DNA from: Pseudozyma flocculosa PF-1
Taxonomy: Eukaryota; Basidiomycota; Ustilaginomycetes; Ustilaginales; Ustilaginaceae
Assembly: GCF_000417875.1 (NCBI RefSeq)
Contig: NW_006920876.1
Location: forward strand, 308,683-372,682
Reading direction: 5' to 3'
Length of the DNA stretch: 64,000 nt
The notes under the pieces are model-generated. The model did no database searches. It saw only the letters and a program-made list of their open reading frames with translations, and was not told where the DNA came from. The position numbers were made by a program, and so were the translations under genes. Of this stretch, positions 9,590-20,100 are shown in pieces; within the stretch, counting starts at the first letter, position 1; every line of letters begins with the position of its first letter.

Positions 9590-11110
9590 TCACTTCTTGT
9601 AGTCGGGGACGAGCGAGCGGCAGTAGCCCTCACCGTCCTCGCAGGGGAGGAAGGCGTGGAAGTGCTCGTAGAGCTCGGCCTCGAGCCTCTCGCAGCGGTC
9701 GTGCTTGGCCTCCTTCCAGTGCTCCTTGATCTCGTCGATGGTGTGGTGCCACTCCTTGGCCTCGACGTTGTAGTGGTTCTGCCACTTGGGCTGGACCGAG
9801 GGGATGAGCGAGCCACAGAAGCCGGCGCGGTTGCCCTGCTTGTCCTCGACGCAGGGGAGGTAGGGGTCGAGGATGCGGTAGACGTCGTCCATGATCTCCT
9901 CGACCTTGGAGGCGGCGTCGAGCTTGCAGTGCTTAAACACCTTGGCCATCTCCTCGTGGTCGTGCTTCCAGTCGTGGTGGTGGTCCAGGGGCGCCTTGAC
10001 GCTGCGGACAATGACCTCCTCGACCTCCTTGACGGGCTCGTGCTCGTGCTCGTGCTCGACGACCACAACCTTGGGAGCCTCGGTCTTCTCGGTGCCGGTC
10101 TCGATGTTGTTGGACACCGCGGAGAAGGCGGCGAGGGTAGCCTGGATCGGGAGGAAGTTGGCCGAGTTCTTGATGTCGCGGGTCTCGATGCCGTTCGAGA
10201 CGCCGGCGAGGAGGGCGCCGGTGGCCTGGATGGGCACAAAGGCTGCGTGGTTGTCGATGTCACGACGGGCAGTCTCGCTGTTGGACACGCCCGAGAGCGC
10301 GGCCAGGGTGGCCTCGATCGGGATGAACTGGGCCGAGTTCTCGATATCACGACGGGCGGTGGCCGAGTTGCTCACGCCCGAGAGACCGGCGATGGTGCCC
10401 TGGATGGGGACAAACTGGGCGTGGTTCTCGATGTCACGGCGGGCCGTGGCGCTGTTGGAGACGCCGGAGAACAGAGCACCGGTGGCCTGGATCGGAACAA
10501 ACTGGGCGTGGTTCTCGATATCGCGGCGGGCGTTGGCCTCGTTGGCGACGCCGGCCAGACCGGCGAGGGTGGCCTGGATCGGGACGAACTGCGAGGCATT
10601 GTCGATGCCGCGGCGAGCGTTGGCCTCGTTGGCGACGCCGGCCAGACCGGCGAGGGTGGCCTGGATCGGCACAAACTGCGAGGCGTTGTCGATGCCGCGG
10701 CGGGCGGTGGCCGAGTTGCTCACGCCCGAGAGACCAGCGATGGTGCCCTGGATGGGGACAAACTGGGCGTGGTTCTCGATCTTGTCCTCGTGCTCCTCGA
10801 CGGGCTTGGCCACCGGCTTGACGACGTGGTCCTTGTCGTGGTAGACCTTGGTGGTGTGCTTCTTGTCGTGGCAGATCTTGGTGGTGTGCTTCTTGTCGTG
10901 GTACATCTTGGTGGTGTGGACCTTGTCGTGGTGCATCTTGGTCGTGTGGATCTTGTCGTGGACAATCCTGGTGATGTGGCGCGCGTCGGGGATCGCACGG
11001 ACGACGTGGATGTGGTCGCGCTTGACCTCCTGGTGCTCCTTGGTGACGGGAGCGGCGCTCACCGAGGTGGCGGCGACGGCAGCGGCAACGACGAAGGGAG
11101 TGACGCGCAT
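9590..11110 (-). CDS. Secreted Kex2-type repeat protein with His-rich repeats and tandem Cys domains
   Basis: A single exon encodes 506 residues. A signal peptide (1-19, VSA/AP) is followed by a KR site at 30-31. Residues 51-100 are five exact-length 10-residue repeats of the type HDKxHTTKxx. Residues 111 to about 339 are eight repeats of about 29 residues (type IENHAQFVPIQATxAxLSGVSN). Six of the eight end in ARR before the next unit starts with D or G, as expected for Kex2 processing into peptides; the last two lack the dibasic site. The C-terminal part carries two related helical segments, each with an upstream Cys and an LPC...C element (Cys 420/432 and 490/497). The architecture recalls Kex2-processed repeat proteins such as Ustilago Rep1, but I see no clear sequence identity. 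A role in aerial hyphae, cell surface or metal binding is speculation. Confidence 0.85.
   Translation of the reverse strand: MRVTPFVVAAAVAATSVSAAPVTKEHQEVKRDHIHVVRAIPDARHITRIVHDKIHTTKMHHDKVHTTKMYHDKKHTTKICHDKKHTTKVYHDKDHVVKPVAKPVEEHEDKIENHAQFVPIQGTIAGLSGVSNSATARRGIDNASQFVPIQATLAGLAGVANEANARRGIDNASQFVPIQATLAGLAGVANEANARRDIENHAQFVPIQATGALFSGVSNSATARRDIENHAQFVPIQGTIAGLSGVSNSATARRDIENSAQFIPIEATLAALSGVSNSETARRDIDNHAAFVPIQATGALLAGVSNGIETRDIKNSANFLPIQATLAAFSAVSNNIETGTEKTEAPKVVVVEHEHEHEPVKEVEEVIVRSVKAPLDHHHDWKHDHEEMAKVFKHCKLDAASKVEEIMDDVYRILDPYLPCVEDKQGNRAGFCGSLIPSVQPKWQNHYNVEAKEWHHTIDEIKEHWKEAKHDRCERLEAELYEHFHAFLPCEDGEGYCRSLVPDYKK
10094..10780 (-). repeat. Eight ~29-residue coding repeats with dibasic junctions
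   Basis: Eight units of 28-29 codons lie within the secreted repeat protein. Units 1 and 5 are nearly identical, as are units 2 and 3, which indicates recent duplication or concerted evolution. Junctions after units 1-6 carry Arg-Arg; units 7 and 8 have diverged and lost it. Confidence 0.85.
10811..10960 (-). repeat. Five 10-residue His/Lys repeats (HDKxHTTKxx)
   Basis: These are five consecutive 30-bp coding units within the secreted repeat protein. His at the first and fifth positions is conserved in all five, and one unit carries a Cys (KIC). The spacing could bind divalent metal, which is inference from composition. Confidence 0.85.
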
Positions 11111-12869
11111 TGTGGTTGTTTTGGGTTGGGGGCTGGTGGGAAAGAGAAGGTGAAGGGTAGCAACGAGATGGGGAGATGGGGGAGAGTAGGGAGTCTAAGA
11201 GAGAGTGGCAAGGCAGGGGGAGAAGAGAAGAGTGGAGTGGAGAGTGGAGTGGCAGATGATGGGAGCAAGAAGGAAGGCCGTACACCACCACGGCTGCCTT
11301 TTGTATCTTGTGCGGGCGGCGAGAGTGTTTTGGTCGAGGACGACCAACGTCGACCGCTAGGCCTTGGAGGGCCCGACGGCTCGCGGGCGCGTCGAGAGCT
11401 GCTCCGCCAGGAGGACGGGCAGGCGGAGCTGCGCCCACCGCTCGCCCCGTCGGCTCTCCTTGCTTGGCGGCGAGGGCTCCGTAGCCGTCGGTTGCAGAAG
11501 AGAGATTCTGGTCGGACCGCTTGGCGCAACTTGCCAGAATCCTGCCAGAGACGTTCGAGGCGATGTTCACGCTGGACGCCGAAAGGGCCCAGGCCGATCG
11601 ACCGGCCGTAGAATCTGCAGGGATGATGAAGCTGGCAAGGCGAGTCCGAGAGGCTGACGGTCCAAATGCCGTCAGGGGCGTGACATGTGCCGTGGGGCTG
11701 GACTGGTCGGGACGGGGGGCGGAGCCCAGCGAGGTCGCCCTCTTCCATGGCATGGGACCATCGTGGCGTTCGTAGATTCTGCACCCTGGCTGTGCGGCGA
11801 CGACGGGAGGAATGAGGCAGAGGGTCGGGCGCGAGGATGACGGGCCGACCAGGTCCCAGTGCGCGGCGCGGGTTTCAACATCGATCCCGGCGCTGCCTGG
11901 TCGACTGAGCCGAATCATCCTGAGGCGCCTGCGGGCGAGGCTGGGCGACGAGTGCGTGGTGCCGTGGGACGCCTGGCTGCGGCCGCTGCAATGTCGATCT
12001 CTCGGGCTTGTGCATCTGCGCCGCAGGAATGGAGACGTGGGGCCAGCCAGGGCGGACCGGCCGCGCTATGGATGGACCATCTTGGGCTGGTGCGGGAGCT
12101 TCGAGGTCCGGATCGTGGGTCGGAGCTACTTGCCCTGGTTGAAGCGAGCCGGTGCCAGCCAGGCACTGGGTCCAGGGAGCGGCGACCAAGGCGAGCAGCG
12201 CCAGTTTGCGTAATGGATGACTTGGGCCAGTGGACAATGTGGCTGCTGCAAAGAAGGCAGCTGCTGCTTTCCCGGAATGTAGCGGCGAGAGGGGCGCGGG
12301 CAGTAGGCTACCGGTAGCTCTGCGATGAATCCTGGCTGCGATGACGGGGAGGGCAAGAGAGGGAAGGGCGACGCCGGGCGTACTGCACATGCTCAGCGTA
12401 CGCAGTCTGCAGCTGTGGCACGGGGATGGCGACAATGGCTTCGGATGCTGTGCCGAGGGGAATGGTGGCGACCCGTCCATTGAGACATGATGGTGATGAC
12501 GGACCCCCTATCCAACACTGCGCCAGCCAGGCCTCGGGAAGGCAGGCAGGCCAGGCTGCGCGTCGCGAGCCTCGAGCTGATATCGCGCGTCGGTCGGGTC
12601 GGCCGAGGTGGAGGGTCAAGGCGCTCAGGGTCCAGCCTGGAAGCCAGCCAGCCTGCTTGATCCTCCCGCAGCTCTGCGATCCCTCTTCACCACCACAACC
12701 GCCCACCACCGCGAGCGGGGCCTCTTCCGACAACCTCCTCACGCCCTCCCCCTCGACTTCCCTTTGCACTGCACGGCTCGCTCCCGCCTGACGCAGCGCC
12801 TACACTCACCCAAGCAGACTAAGCCAGCGCGCCCGCCGACCAGGAACCTCGGTCCTTGGCCCCATCAAC
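11111..12869. other. Intergenic region, promoters of repeat-protein gene and PSF1
   Basis: A divergent intergenic region of 1.76 kb. The part just upstream of 11110 is a purine-rich sense strand (pyrimidine-rich on the minus strand), typical of a fungal 5' leader. No gene, tRNA or transposon remnant was recognised. Confidence 0.5.
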
Positions 12870-13845
12870 ATGTTCGGGGACCAGGCCAACAAGCTCATTG
12901 CCGAGGCAAAGGCGGCGCAGATGCTCGGGTCAATACGCCCTTACAAGTGAGTCCCAGGCACCTCCCTCGTCGTCTTCGTGCAGCATCGATCGAAGTTCCG
13001 GGCCCGTCATCGTTGTGGCCACCCGTCATCGAACTTCGCGGGCCTCGATTGTCCGCCTGCCTCGACCCTCGGCGCCGTCGGTGCATCCGACGGGCTGTCC
13101 CGACACCACATCGGCAGACGCCGACAGAGCGGCGGGAGGGCCCCGGGAGGGCCCCGGACCGACGACCCGTACGCGTACAAGGAGCTGGCTTCCTCATCCA
13201 CCGGATCGGCTCCGACCCGGCTGCTGACCTCCTGTTCCACCTTTGCTCCTTTGTCGCCCCCCCTGCTCCATCAGCGATGAGCTCACCCGCCTGATCTTGC
13301 TCGAGACGCGGCAGCTGCACGCGCACCTCACCGACCTCGTTTCGACTTCGGACTCGTCCGATCCCTCGGTGGCGGCGCAGCTGGTGACGCACCACCTCTC
13401 GGCGCACCGCAACAAGCGGTGCCTGCTGGCCTACCACGCATCGCGGCTCGACTCGCTGCAGACGCAGCTGTGGAAGAATGGCGGCAACCTCTCGCAGACG
13501 CTCGACGACGACGGCACCAGGGACAAGCTGGCCGCCTCGGAAGTCGAGTACGCCAAAAAGTACCGCGACCTGGTCAACGCGTACAAGGGCGAGTTCCTCG
13601 ACGTCCTCGACCTCATGGCGCCCCTCGAGCGCAACGGCAGGGAGGACGCGGGAATCGCGGGCGCCGCGGGCGAGTGGAGCCCACCGCTCGACCTGCTCGT
13701 CACCGTCGTCGCACTCAGGGATGCCCGCGACGTCCAGACCGACACGGGCAGCATCTCGCTGCGCAAGGGCGAGAGGATGAGGGTAAGGAGATCCGAGGTC
13801 GAAGCCCTCATCGTCAGGAGGTGGGTCGAGGTCGTCGATGACTGA
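12870..13845 (+). CDS. PSF1: GINS complex subunit Psf1
   Basis: Two exons, 12870-12946 and 13275-13845, yield 215 residues, close to the usual 200-210 of Psf1. The N terminus MFGDQANKLIAEAK and the joined stretch RPYNDELTRLILLETRQL are characteristic, followed by HRNKRCLLAYHASRL. The C-terminal segment is the small beta domain of Psf1. GINS (Sld5-Psf1-Psf2-Psf3) binds Mcm2-7 and Cdc45 to form the replicative CMG helicase in the nucleus. The single intron (12947-13274, 328 nt, GTGAGT...CAG) interrupts codon 26 and is long for this genome. The gene converges on the homeodomain gene downstream. Confidence 0.93.
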
Positions 13846-14221
13846 TTGCGAGCCGAGCCGAGCCGAGCTTCAAGGTGTCAGCGCGGTGCTCCGTTCGCGA
13901 CGCATCGGGAGGGCTAAAGTAGAAGCATCTCTATTGGTAGGGCGCAGAGGGGATGGCGCAGGTCGACATCGAAGGCGCAAGGGCCTGGGCCAGGACATAG
14001 ACGAGGGTGAAGTCGAAGGGCTGCGGCTACTACTGTTGTACGATTAATCGAGTCTAGAATGCCACGGGCGCTAGTAGTAGTCTTTCTTGTCTGCAGAGGG
14101 AGGGGTTGGCGTTGTGAGTCGAGAGGGCCCCAAGTCCGACGTTGTCGGCTGTCTTCCACCCGGCGAAGCGGGGCGAGGCGGGGCAGAGCACCCTGCAACG
14201 GGCCAGAAGCACCGCCGCCGG
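13846..14221. other. Convergent 3' region between PSF1 and homeobox gene
   Basis: A 376-bp spacer between two gene ends. No coding or RNA feature was seen. Confidence 0.5.
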
Positions 14222-17170
14222 TCATCGCTGCAGCGAAGACAGGAACTGAGGACGGTGCATCTGCGCCTCGTCGCCGCCGGTGCTCGGTCGTTCGTATGCG
14301 AATCGGCCGTCGTTTGCCTGGTCGTATTGGGCCGACGCCGGTCCTTCCCTCCGCCAGGTCTCGCCGGCGTAGGCTGTCGTCGTCGCAGAGGACGACGTGT
14401 TCGGCGGGTAGAGGGGGGCGGAATCGCTGGCTGTGTCCTGGAAGTGTCTCGCAGCAGCCAGCGAGTAGCGCGCCGGGTCGGTCTGGTGGTCTAGCTCGGA
14501 AGATCGGTAGTCTTGCAGCGTCGATCGATATCTCCGATGAGCCGCCTCTGGGCTATCAAAGTTGTGCTGAGGCGCCTCGATGTGCTGCTGGTGCTGCTGG
14601 TGCTGGTGCTGCTGCGGCTGGTGGTGTTGGTAGAGATGATGGCGATCTGGATACCCGTGTCCGTTTGCCTGCGAGCTGTACGCGGGAAAACTGACCGGCT
14701 GCTCCTGAGCCTGCGGCTCAAGCTGTGGCGTCCAACGCATGCCTGCGGCAGGTTGCGGCTGCCGGTCTGGTGCCACTTGAAGAGGAGCCCAGGCGGGAGC
14801 GGGCGCAGGGAAACCGACCGCGCTGACGTGGTGCTGCTCGACGGTAGCCCCAGCGTAGGCAAGCTGTGAGGCCTCAGCTTGCGTTGAAGTCGAGGTCGCG
14901 GCCGAGGTGTCGAGCTGCAGGGCATTGGCGGCCCCGTGGCCAAAGCCCTGGTGCGGACTGGGCAGGTGGCGAGCGTGGGCTTCGTGAAGGGCGTGATAGC
15001 CTTCAGAGGTACTGAGCGAGCTGGAGCCCGGGTTTGGGTAGCCAGTGTATGCGCCGGCCTGCTCAGTGATCGCCGGAAGCGTGTCCAGCGGGCTCCCCTG
15101 ATGTTGAAGTGACCAGGCGGGCCTGCCTTCGTTGCTGATCGGCGGCAGCTGGTGGTCCTGCCAGTCTGTGGCCTGAGCTGCGGCCCAGTCGGCCGCAATG
15201 CCGCGGGACGGCGTCGTCTGCAGCGCGCTGCTCGTGCCTCCTTCGTAGGAGTCGAAGGCGGAGACGTCTGCAGTCCTCAGGTCGGCGCCGATGTGCTGCA
15301 ACGCGCTGCTCAGCGGGTCGGCCGACTCGTCGACCGTGGCTGCGGCATCCCCGCTCGACTCGAAGCGTTCGGCGTCGCGGAAGCGGACCAGCTTCTCGAG
15401 GGCCTGGTTGCTCTTGGTGAACTCGACGACGGCCCTTCTCAGCTCGTCGTACGGTCCGCTGAGGAGGTGGACGCGGTGCTTGGTCGCTTGCTGACCTTCG
15501 GTGAAGTCGGCGCACTGCCTCCACGACGTCTTGCGCGCCTTGTTCTCGCCTCCGGCGCCCGGGTCGACGGAGCGAAAGACCTCCATGAAGAAGGTCGGCG
15601 GTGCCGTCAGCTCCACCAGAAAGTGCCCGAGCGGCTGCCGGATCCCCTCCTGGCGCTCGGCCAGCGTTGGCTGCGTCGGTCCGTCGAAGACGCAAGACTT
15701 GATCGACGTCCAAGACATTTCGAGCTTGAAGCCCACTGCGTCCGAGTTGAGGTACCACGAGAGCATCTGCAGCCGACGCGAAAAGAAGCAGACTAGCGGG
15801 GCGATCCGGCGCCAGCTGCCGATGCAGAGCGCGGTGGTCGGGAGCGCGGTCACGGCTGCCACAGGAGGCCAGAGCGCATCATGGGGTATCAGGAATGCCA
15901 TTGTCAGTTCGAGGCTCCATGTGGAACGCCACGCTGGGCTTTGTCGTCAGAATGGGGATGTGCAGCTCCTCATTGTGGCTGCCGCAGGGTCATCGAACTC
16001 ACAGGTCTGCACTGGCTGCTTCTCGATGACGCGAGTCGCGCTGCGCGAGGCTGTCGTTGTCGGCGTCTTGGACGTCGTCTTCGTCTTCGCCTCGGTGCTC
16101 GCGGTCGACTCCTTTGGCGCCTCGTCGGACCTGACGTCCGCCTGCTTGCGCCGTGAGGGCGGGGTGTAGGAAGCGGGGTCCATCCCGCGCCGCTCGAGCG
16201 TCTTGACTTTGGCCCGTCTGTTGCCGGAGGGAAGGAGGCGTCCGAAGGTGAAGTGCGGTCAGCGGCCGCTCGATCCCATCGCGAGGCGCGTCACCGCCTG
16301 AGTGGCCGCAAGCACGATGCCAACAAAACGTCAAAGCGAGGCTCACCTGTTCTGGAACCAGACCTGGACGCTCCTCTCGGGCATCCGCAGCCTCTTGGAG
16401 AGCTCCTCGCGGACCTTGCCTGTGGGGTTGCGGTTTTTGGCAAAGAAGGCTTCGAGCGATTCGAGCTGCTCCGGGCTGCACTTGTTGCGCTTCTTGCGCC
16501 CTCGTGGTCGGAAGGCGGCGCTGGTCTTGCGGCGACCGGGCTCGGATTCGGAGCTGGACTCTTCGTACTCGTCCTCGTCCCCGTCCTTCGCCTTGCCCTT
16601 GTCATGTGAGCTTGACGCCTCCGAAGGGTGGGTGAGCTGCGAACGGCCTCTCGGCGACAGAGTCCCGGCGATGGAGGTCGCAGCCACCGATGTTGAGCGC
16701 GAGGCGTCGCGATTCCCGTCGCTGTCGCCGAGGTGGAAGCTCCCGCTTGGCCCGTCACCGCCATGCTCCGTAGGATCGTTCGACAGATAGACGTCCAGGT
16801 TTCGGCGTTTGAGAGCGGGCGGCTGCATCGCGTCGGGGCTGGCGCTCGCCCTGACGCTCGTTGAGACCGCTTGACTCTGCCAGGTCCAGGCGCTGTGCCT
16901 GCCCTGCTCGTGGTCGCCAAACTTGTTGCGGCTGAAAGGCGCATCGTGACCGCTGATGGGCCTGTCCGTCGTCGCCGGCCGATCGAGCAGCGTCCGAGGT
17001 GTTGCCGCGTCCAGCGTCGAAGCAAGGCCGTCGTGCGGTGCCAGCGTAGCAGTCTCGGGTGTCAGGCTTGAGGACAGTGACGAGGACTCGGACATGGCTC
17101 GATGCAGGTCCGCCGCCGGGTTGAGTGTGAAGCGGGGCGACGACGTCCTTGCCCACGAACGCGTCCTCAT
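14222..17170 (-). CDS. Homeodomain transcription factor (Pho2/Hoy1-like)
   Basis: Three exons on the minus strand, 17170-16347, 16217-16003 and 15933-14222, give 916 residues. A start at the second Met, at 17095, would give 891 and is equally plausible. The homeodomain (about residues 221-280) is a standard 60-residue non-TALE type ending in VQVWFQNRRAKVK. Its last residues are split by the first intron. A Ser/Glu-rich acidic segment precedes it and a basic Ser/Thr-rich segment follows. The region from about residue 383 (IGSWRRIAPLVCFFS...LSWYLNSDAVGFKLEM) matches the conserved domain found after the homeodomain in fungal Hoy1/Pho2-like regulators. The C-terminal third is Gln/His-rich (14595-14640). 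It is a nuclear DNA-binding protein and not a mating-type b homeodomain, which would be TALE class. Targets are unknown. Confidence 0.86.
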
Positions 17171-20100
17171 CTGCTATCGCCGCGCGTCTCTGGCGTGGTA
17201 GGCAGGCGGCCGTGGTGGTCTCTGGCGTTGCTCGACCCTATGAAGTCCGGAGCGGGGGATGACGGCGGCAGCAGCGGTGGCGCTGGTAACCAGCGAATTC
17301 CACAGGGGCGTTCCGGAAAGCAAGGTTATTGGGAGAGGGCGGTGTCTGCGAGTCGATGAAGGATGTATGAAGGCAAACGAAGAGGCCGGCCGGGGGTTAT
17401 AACAGGCGGATGACGGAGTGAGCTCTAGGTTGGCAACCGGCCGTGCCAGAAGAGTAGAGGAGAGAAGAGTCGGGCAGAGCAGGGTAGGCAAGAGAAGAGA
17501 GCAGAGCAGAATCATGACACCTGAGCGGAGGGGCGCCCTCAATGAATGCTTGAGGAAGAGGGCGAAAGAATGGGTGGGGAGCCCGGGCGCGAAACGGCCT
17601 GCCGCAAATGAAGGAGGGAAGGCTGAACGAGAACCGCCCTCCTTCTCTCGGCGCGTCCAGCGTAGGACGGAGGACGGAGGACGGCCTCTGCAGCACGCCT
17701 ACAGCGTCCACCGTCCGCAACGCCCTGCTCGACTGGCCAGCAGCTGGCCAGCAGGGTGACGCCGCGCAGCGCAGCGCAGCACGGAAAGGCGTAGCCAAGG
17801 CGAGCCCCGAGGACCCCACCAACATGACAGCAGCACCAGCAACTTCTAGGTTCGTCATCCGGCCTCGGGACTCCCCCCGATGACTGCTGATGCAGCCAAC
17901 TCTTCTGAGCATCGTGCAGATGAAGTCGGACGGGAACACCTCGATCCCCGGTGCGACCAACGACTGGACGCCGCCGTCGCCGCCACCGCCGTCCTTCGCG
18001 GCGGGCAGACGATCAATTGATCGGGCCCGCACCACGGAAAAGGGGCCGCAGAGCCGCGGTAAGCTTTCGTAGGACAGGATTACGCATCGCGCGCGGCCCG
18101 ACCACGCTCACGGTGGGACAGAGGTCCAGAGGCAGACCCAGTCCATCACGGCGGGCGGCGCGACAGGTACGTTCTCGCCCGTCGCCGAACTCCACGGTCG
18201 GCCTTGGGGCGAGGATGCGCTGTGGCGGCGGCCGGGCCGGGTAGCACGGATCCCAGACCCCTTGACCTCGAAACCGGGCACACGTGAACCGGCTGTCGAG
18301 CGCAGGGAATGCGGGCGCAGCCAGCCTGTTCGTGCCCAACTCGACCCCAGCGCGCAACGGTTGCCTCTCCTTGGCATGCATCCTTTGAGTGCAAAGGCCA
18401 TGGCGAGGCGAGCTGCCACGCTCCGTTCCGGTAGGGCATATGCCAGATACCGGGCTGCCAGGTGCAGAACAGCCACAAGGCACAACCATGGACCGCTCGC
18501 AAAGGGGGGGAGAGCGCAGGCGAGGAAGGAGAGCAAGCAGTGATCATTGTCGTCGGCGTGGCGCCACGACCATGCTCGCCTGCGGGTCGCTTTTGTCCCC
18601 ATGAACCGCGCGGCCAGCCGCAGCGAAGAGGCAGTCATGTCGGTCGACGGTCGGGGCGATCCTGCTCATGATAATGGCGGACAATGACGCTCGCCTTGCA
18701 GGCCTGACGCTCGATCTCGACGTGGCATGACCGCCTCTTCGTGGGGGGAGTCGCGCTCGGACCCCCCCCCCCCCCCTACCCCTTCCCGCGGAGGCTTTGG
18801 TCCCCACTTCTCGGAATGGTCTGTAGTGCTGGGCCTACCTTGTCGGAGAGGCAAAGCCGAACGGAAACGCTATCTGCGCGGTCCATTGCAGCGACCAGAG
18901 CCTATCACTCACCGAAAGTCAAGCGCATGCCCAAGGCTCGCCCTCCGTAAGTCCGAAGGGTGCCGGTGACGAGATTGGCCGCCGCTGGATGATGGCGTCG
19001 TCGAAGTCGATGTTGGCGCCGGCGCGTCGGACTCGAGGCTGATGGCAAGGCCGGGGCCGATGTCGATGTCCGATGCTGCTGGTGCTGCGGGGCGCGGTAG
19101 GGCCTCGAGTGCGGGTGGAGGCGCTGGGCCGATGATGCTGGCAACAGGCGTCTGCATGGAACGACACCCGTGGCTTCCCAAGACGATGGAGGGGCGAGGG
19201 ACCATGACGGATGCCGCTCAGCACGGCGGATTCTTATGCAGAAGAGAGTCGCGCTCCCGCCGAGGTGCCGGATGCGACGCCGCCGTAGGTTGGACAGCAG
19301 CGGTACGCGCTCCTCAAGCCAAGGCTAGGCTGTGAGTGCCCACACATGGCCCGCCACAGGAGTCCACTCGAGCTCCTGTTTGCAGAGCCCCTACAGAAGG
19401 CTGCCGCTCAGGTAGGGAGAGATCGACCTGTGCCTGGTCAGTCGCCGTGCCCGCCACCGTCTCTTGTCCACCAGGTCCGTGTCTCGTCCTCTGCTTCCCC
19501 TGTGATCTGCGAGCTCGCGTACAATGGCCCCGAATCTCACCTTCTGCAATGGAGGTGCCAGAAGAAGATCACTTTGCTGGTGGGTTGCGCTGATTTGCAC
19601 CATTCAAGTTGGCTTTTGGAGCAAGCTCCTCTTTCCCCTTTCTTCAAGGCACCGTGCGAGCCGCGCTGCCCCCCCACTCCTGTCATCGGCATCAAGTGCT
19701 GGTCATGTCGAGTGAGCGATCACTGTCGCCGTGGCTGCCATGGTAGGCTTGCGGCGCAGAGACTGGCGATTCGATGTCGTAGGCCAGACACGGATGCTTT
19801 TGAGCAAAGGCAAATGACGCCGAGGCAGGCCTCGAGGGCCCCTCGTCGAGCATCGCAGTCCAGCTGCAACGGCAGGGTCGAAGAATGCGACTCATGCGGC
19901 CAGCATCTTGCCAGGCCCGCGTGCGCCCTACAGCTCCGTGGCGTTTGCTATCGGAGGACCGTATTGTCGGGAGCGTCCATCCGGGCTCTGGGAGGCCATG
20001 CAGGGGTTGCGCAGAAATGCCGAAGCTGAAGCCGCCTGTCGTCGATCTCGTCACAGCTCTTGCGTGCAAGGTACGAAGTTGACGAGGGCCATGTCCTTGA

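Noticed and set aside
9656..11611. Plus-strand ORF of 651 codons opposite the secreted repeat gene
   Set aside because: It mirrors the repeats of the sense gene and has no independent signal. The sense frame has a signal peptide and processing sites.
18909..19205. Minus-strand ORF of 98 codons with Ala/Pro/Ser-rich, protein-like sequence
   Set aside because: It has no domain, signal peptide or convincing splice partners, and other frames overlap it. A lineage-specific gene cannot be excluded.
19346..20029. Plus-strand ORF of 227 codons in the homeobox-ZWF1 spacer
   Set aside because: The composition is random-like (many Cys, Arg and Ser, no segments), and a minus-strand ORF of similar length overlaps it.
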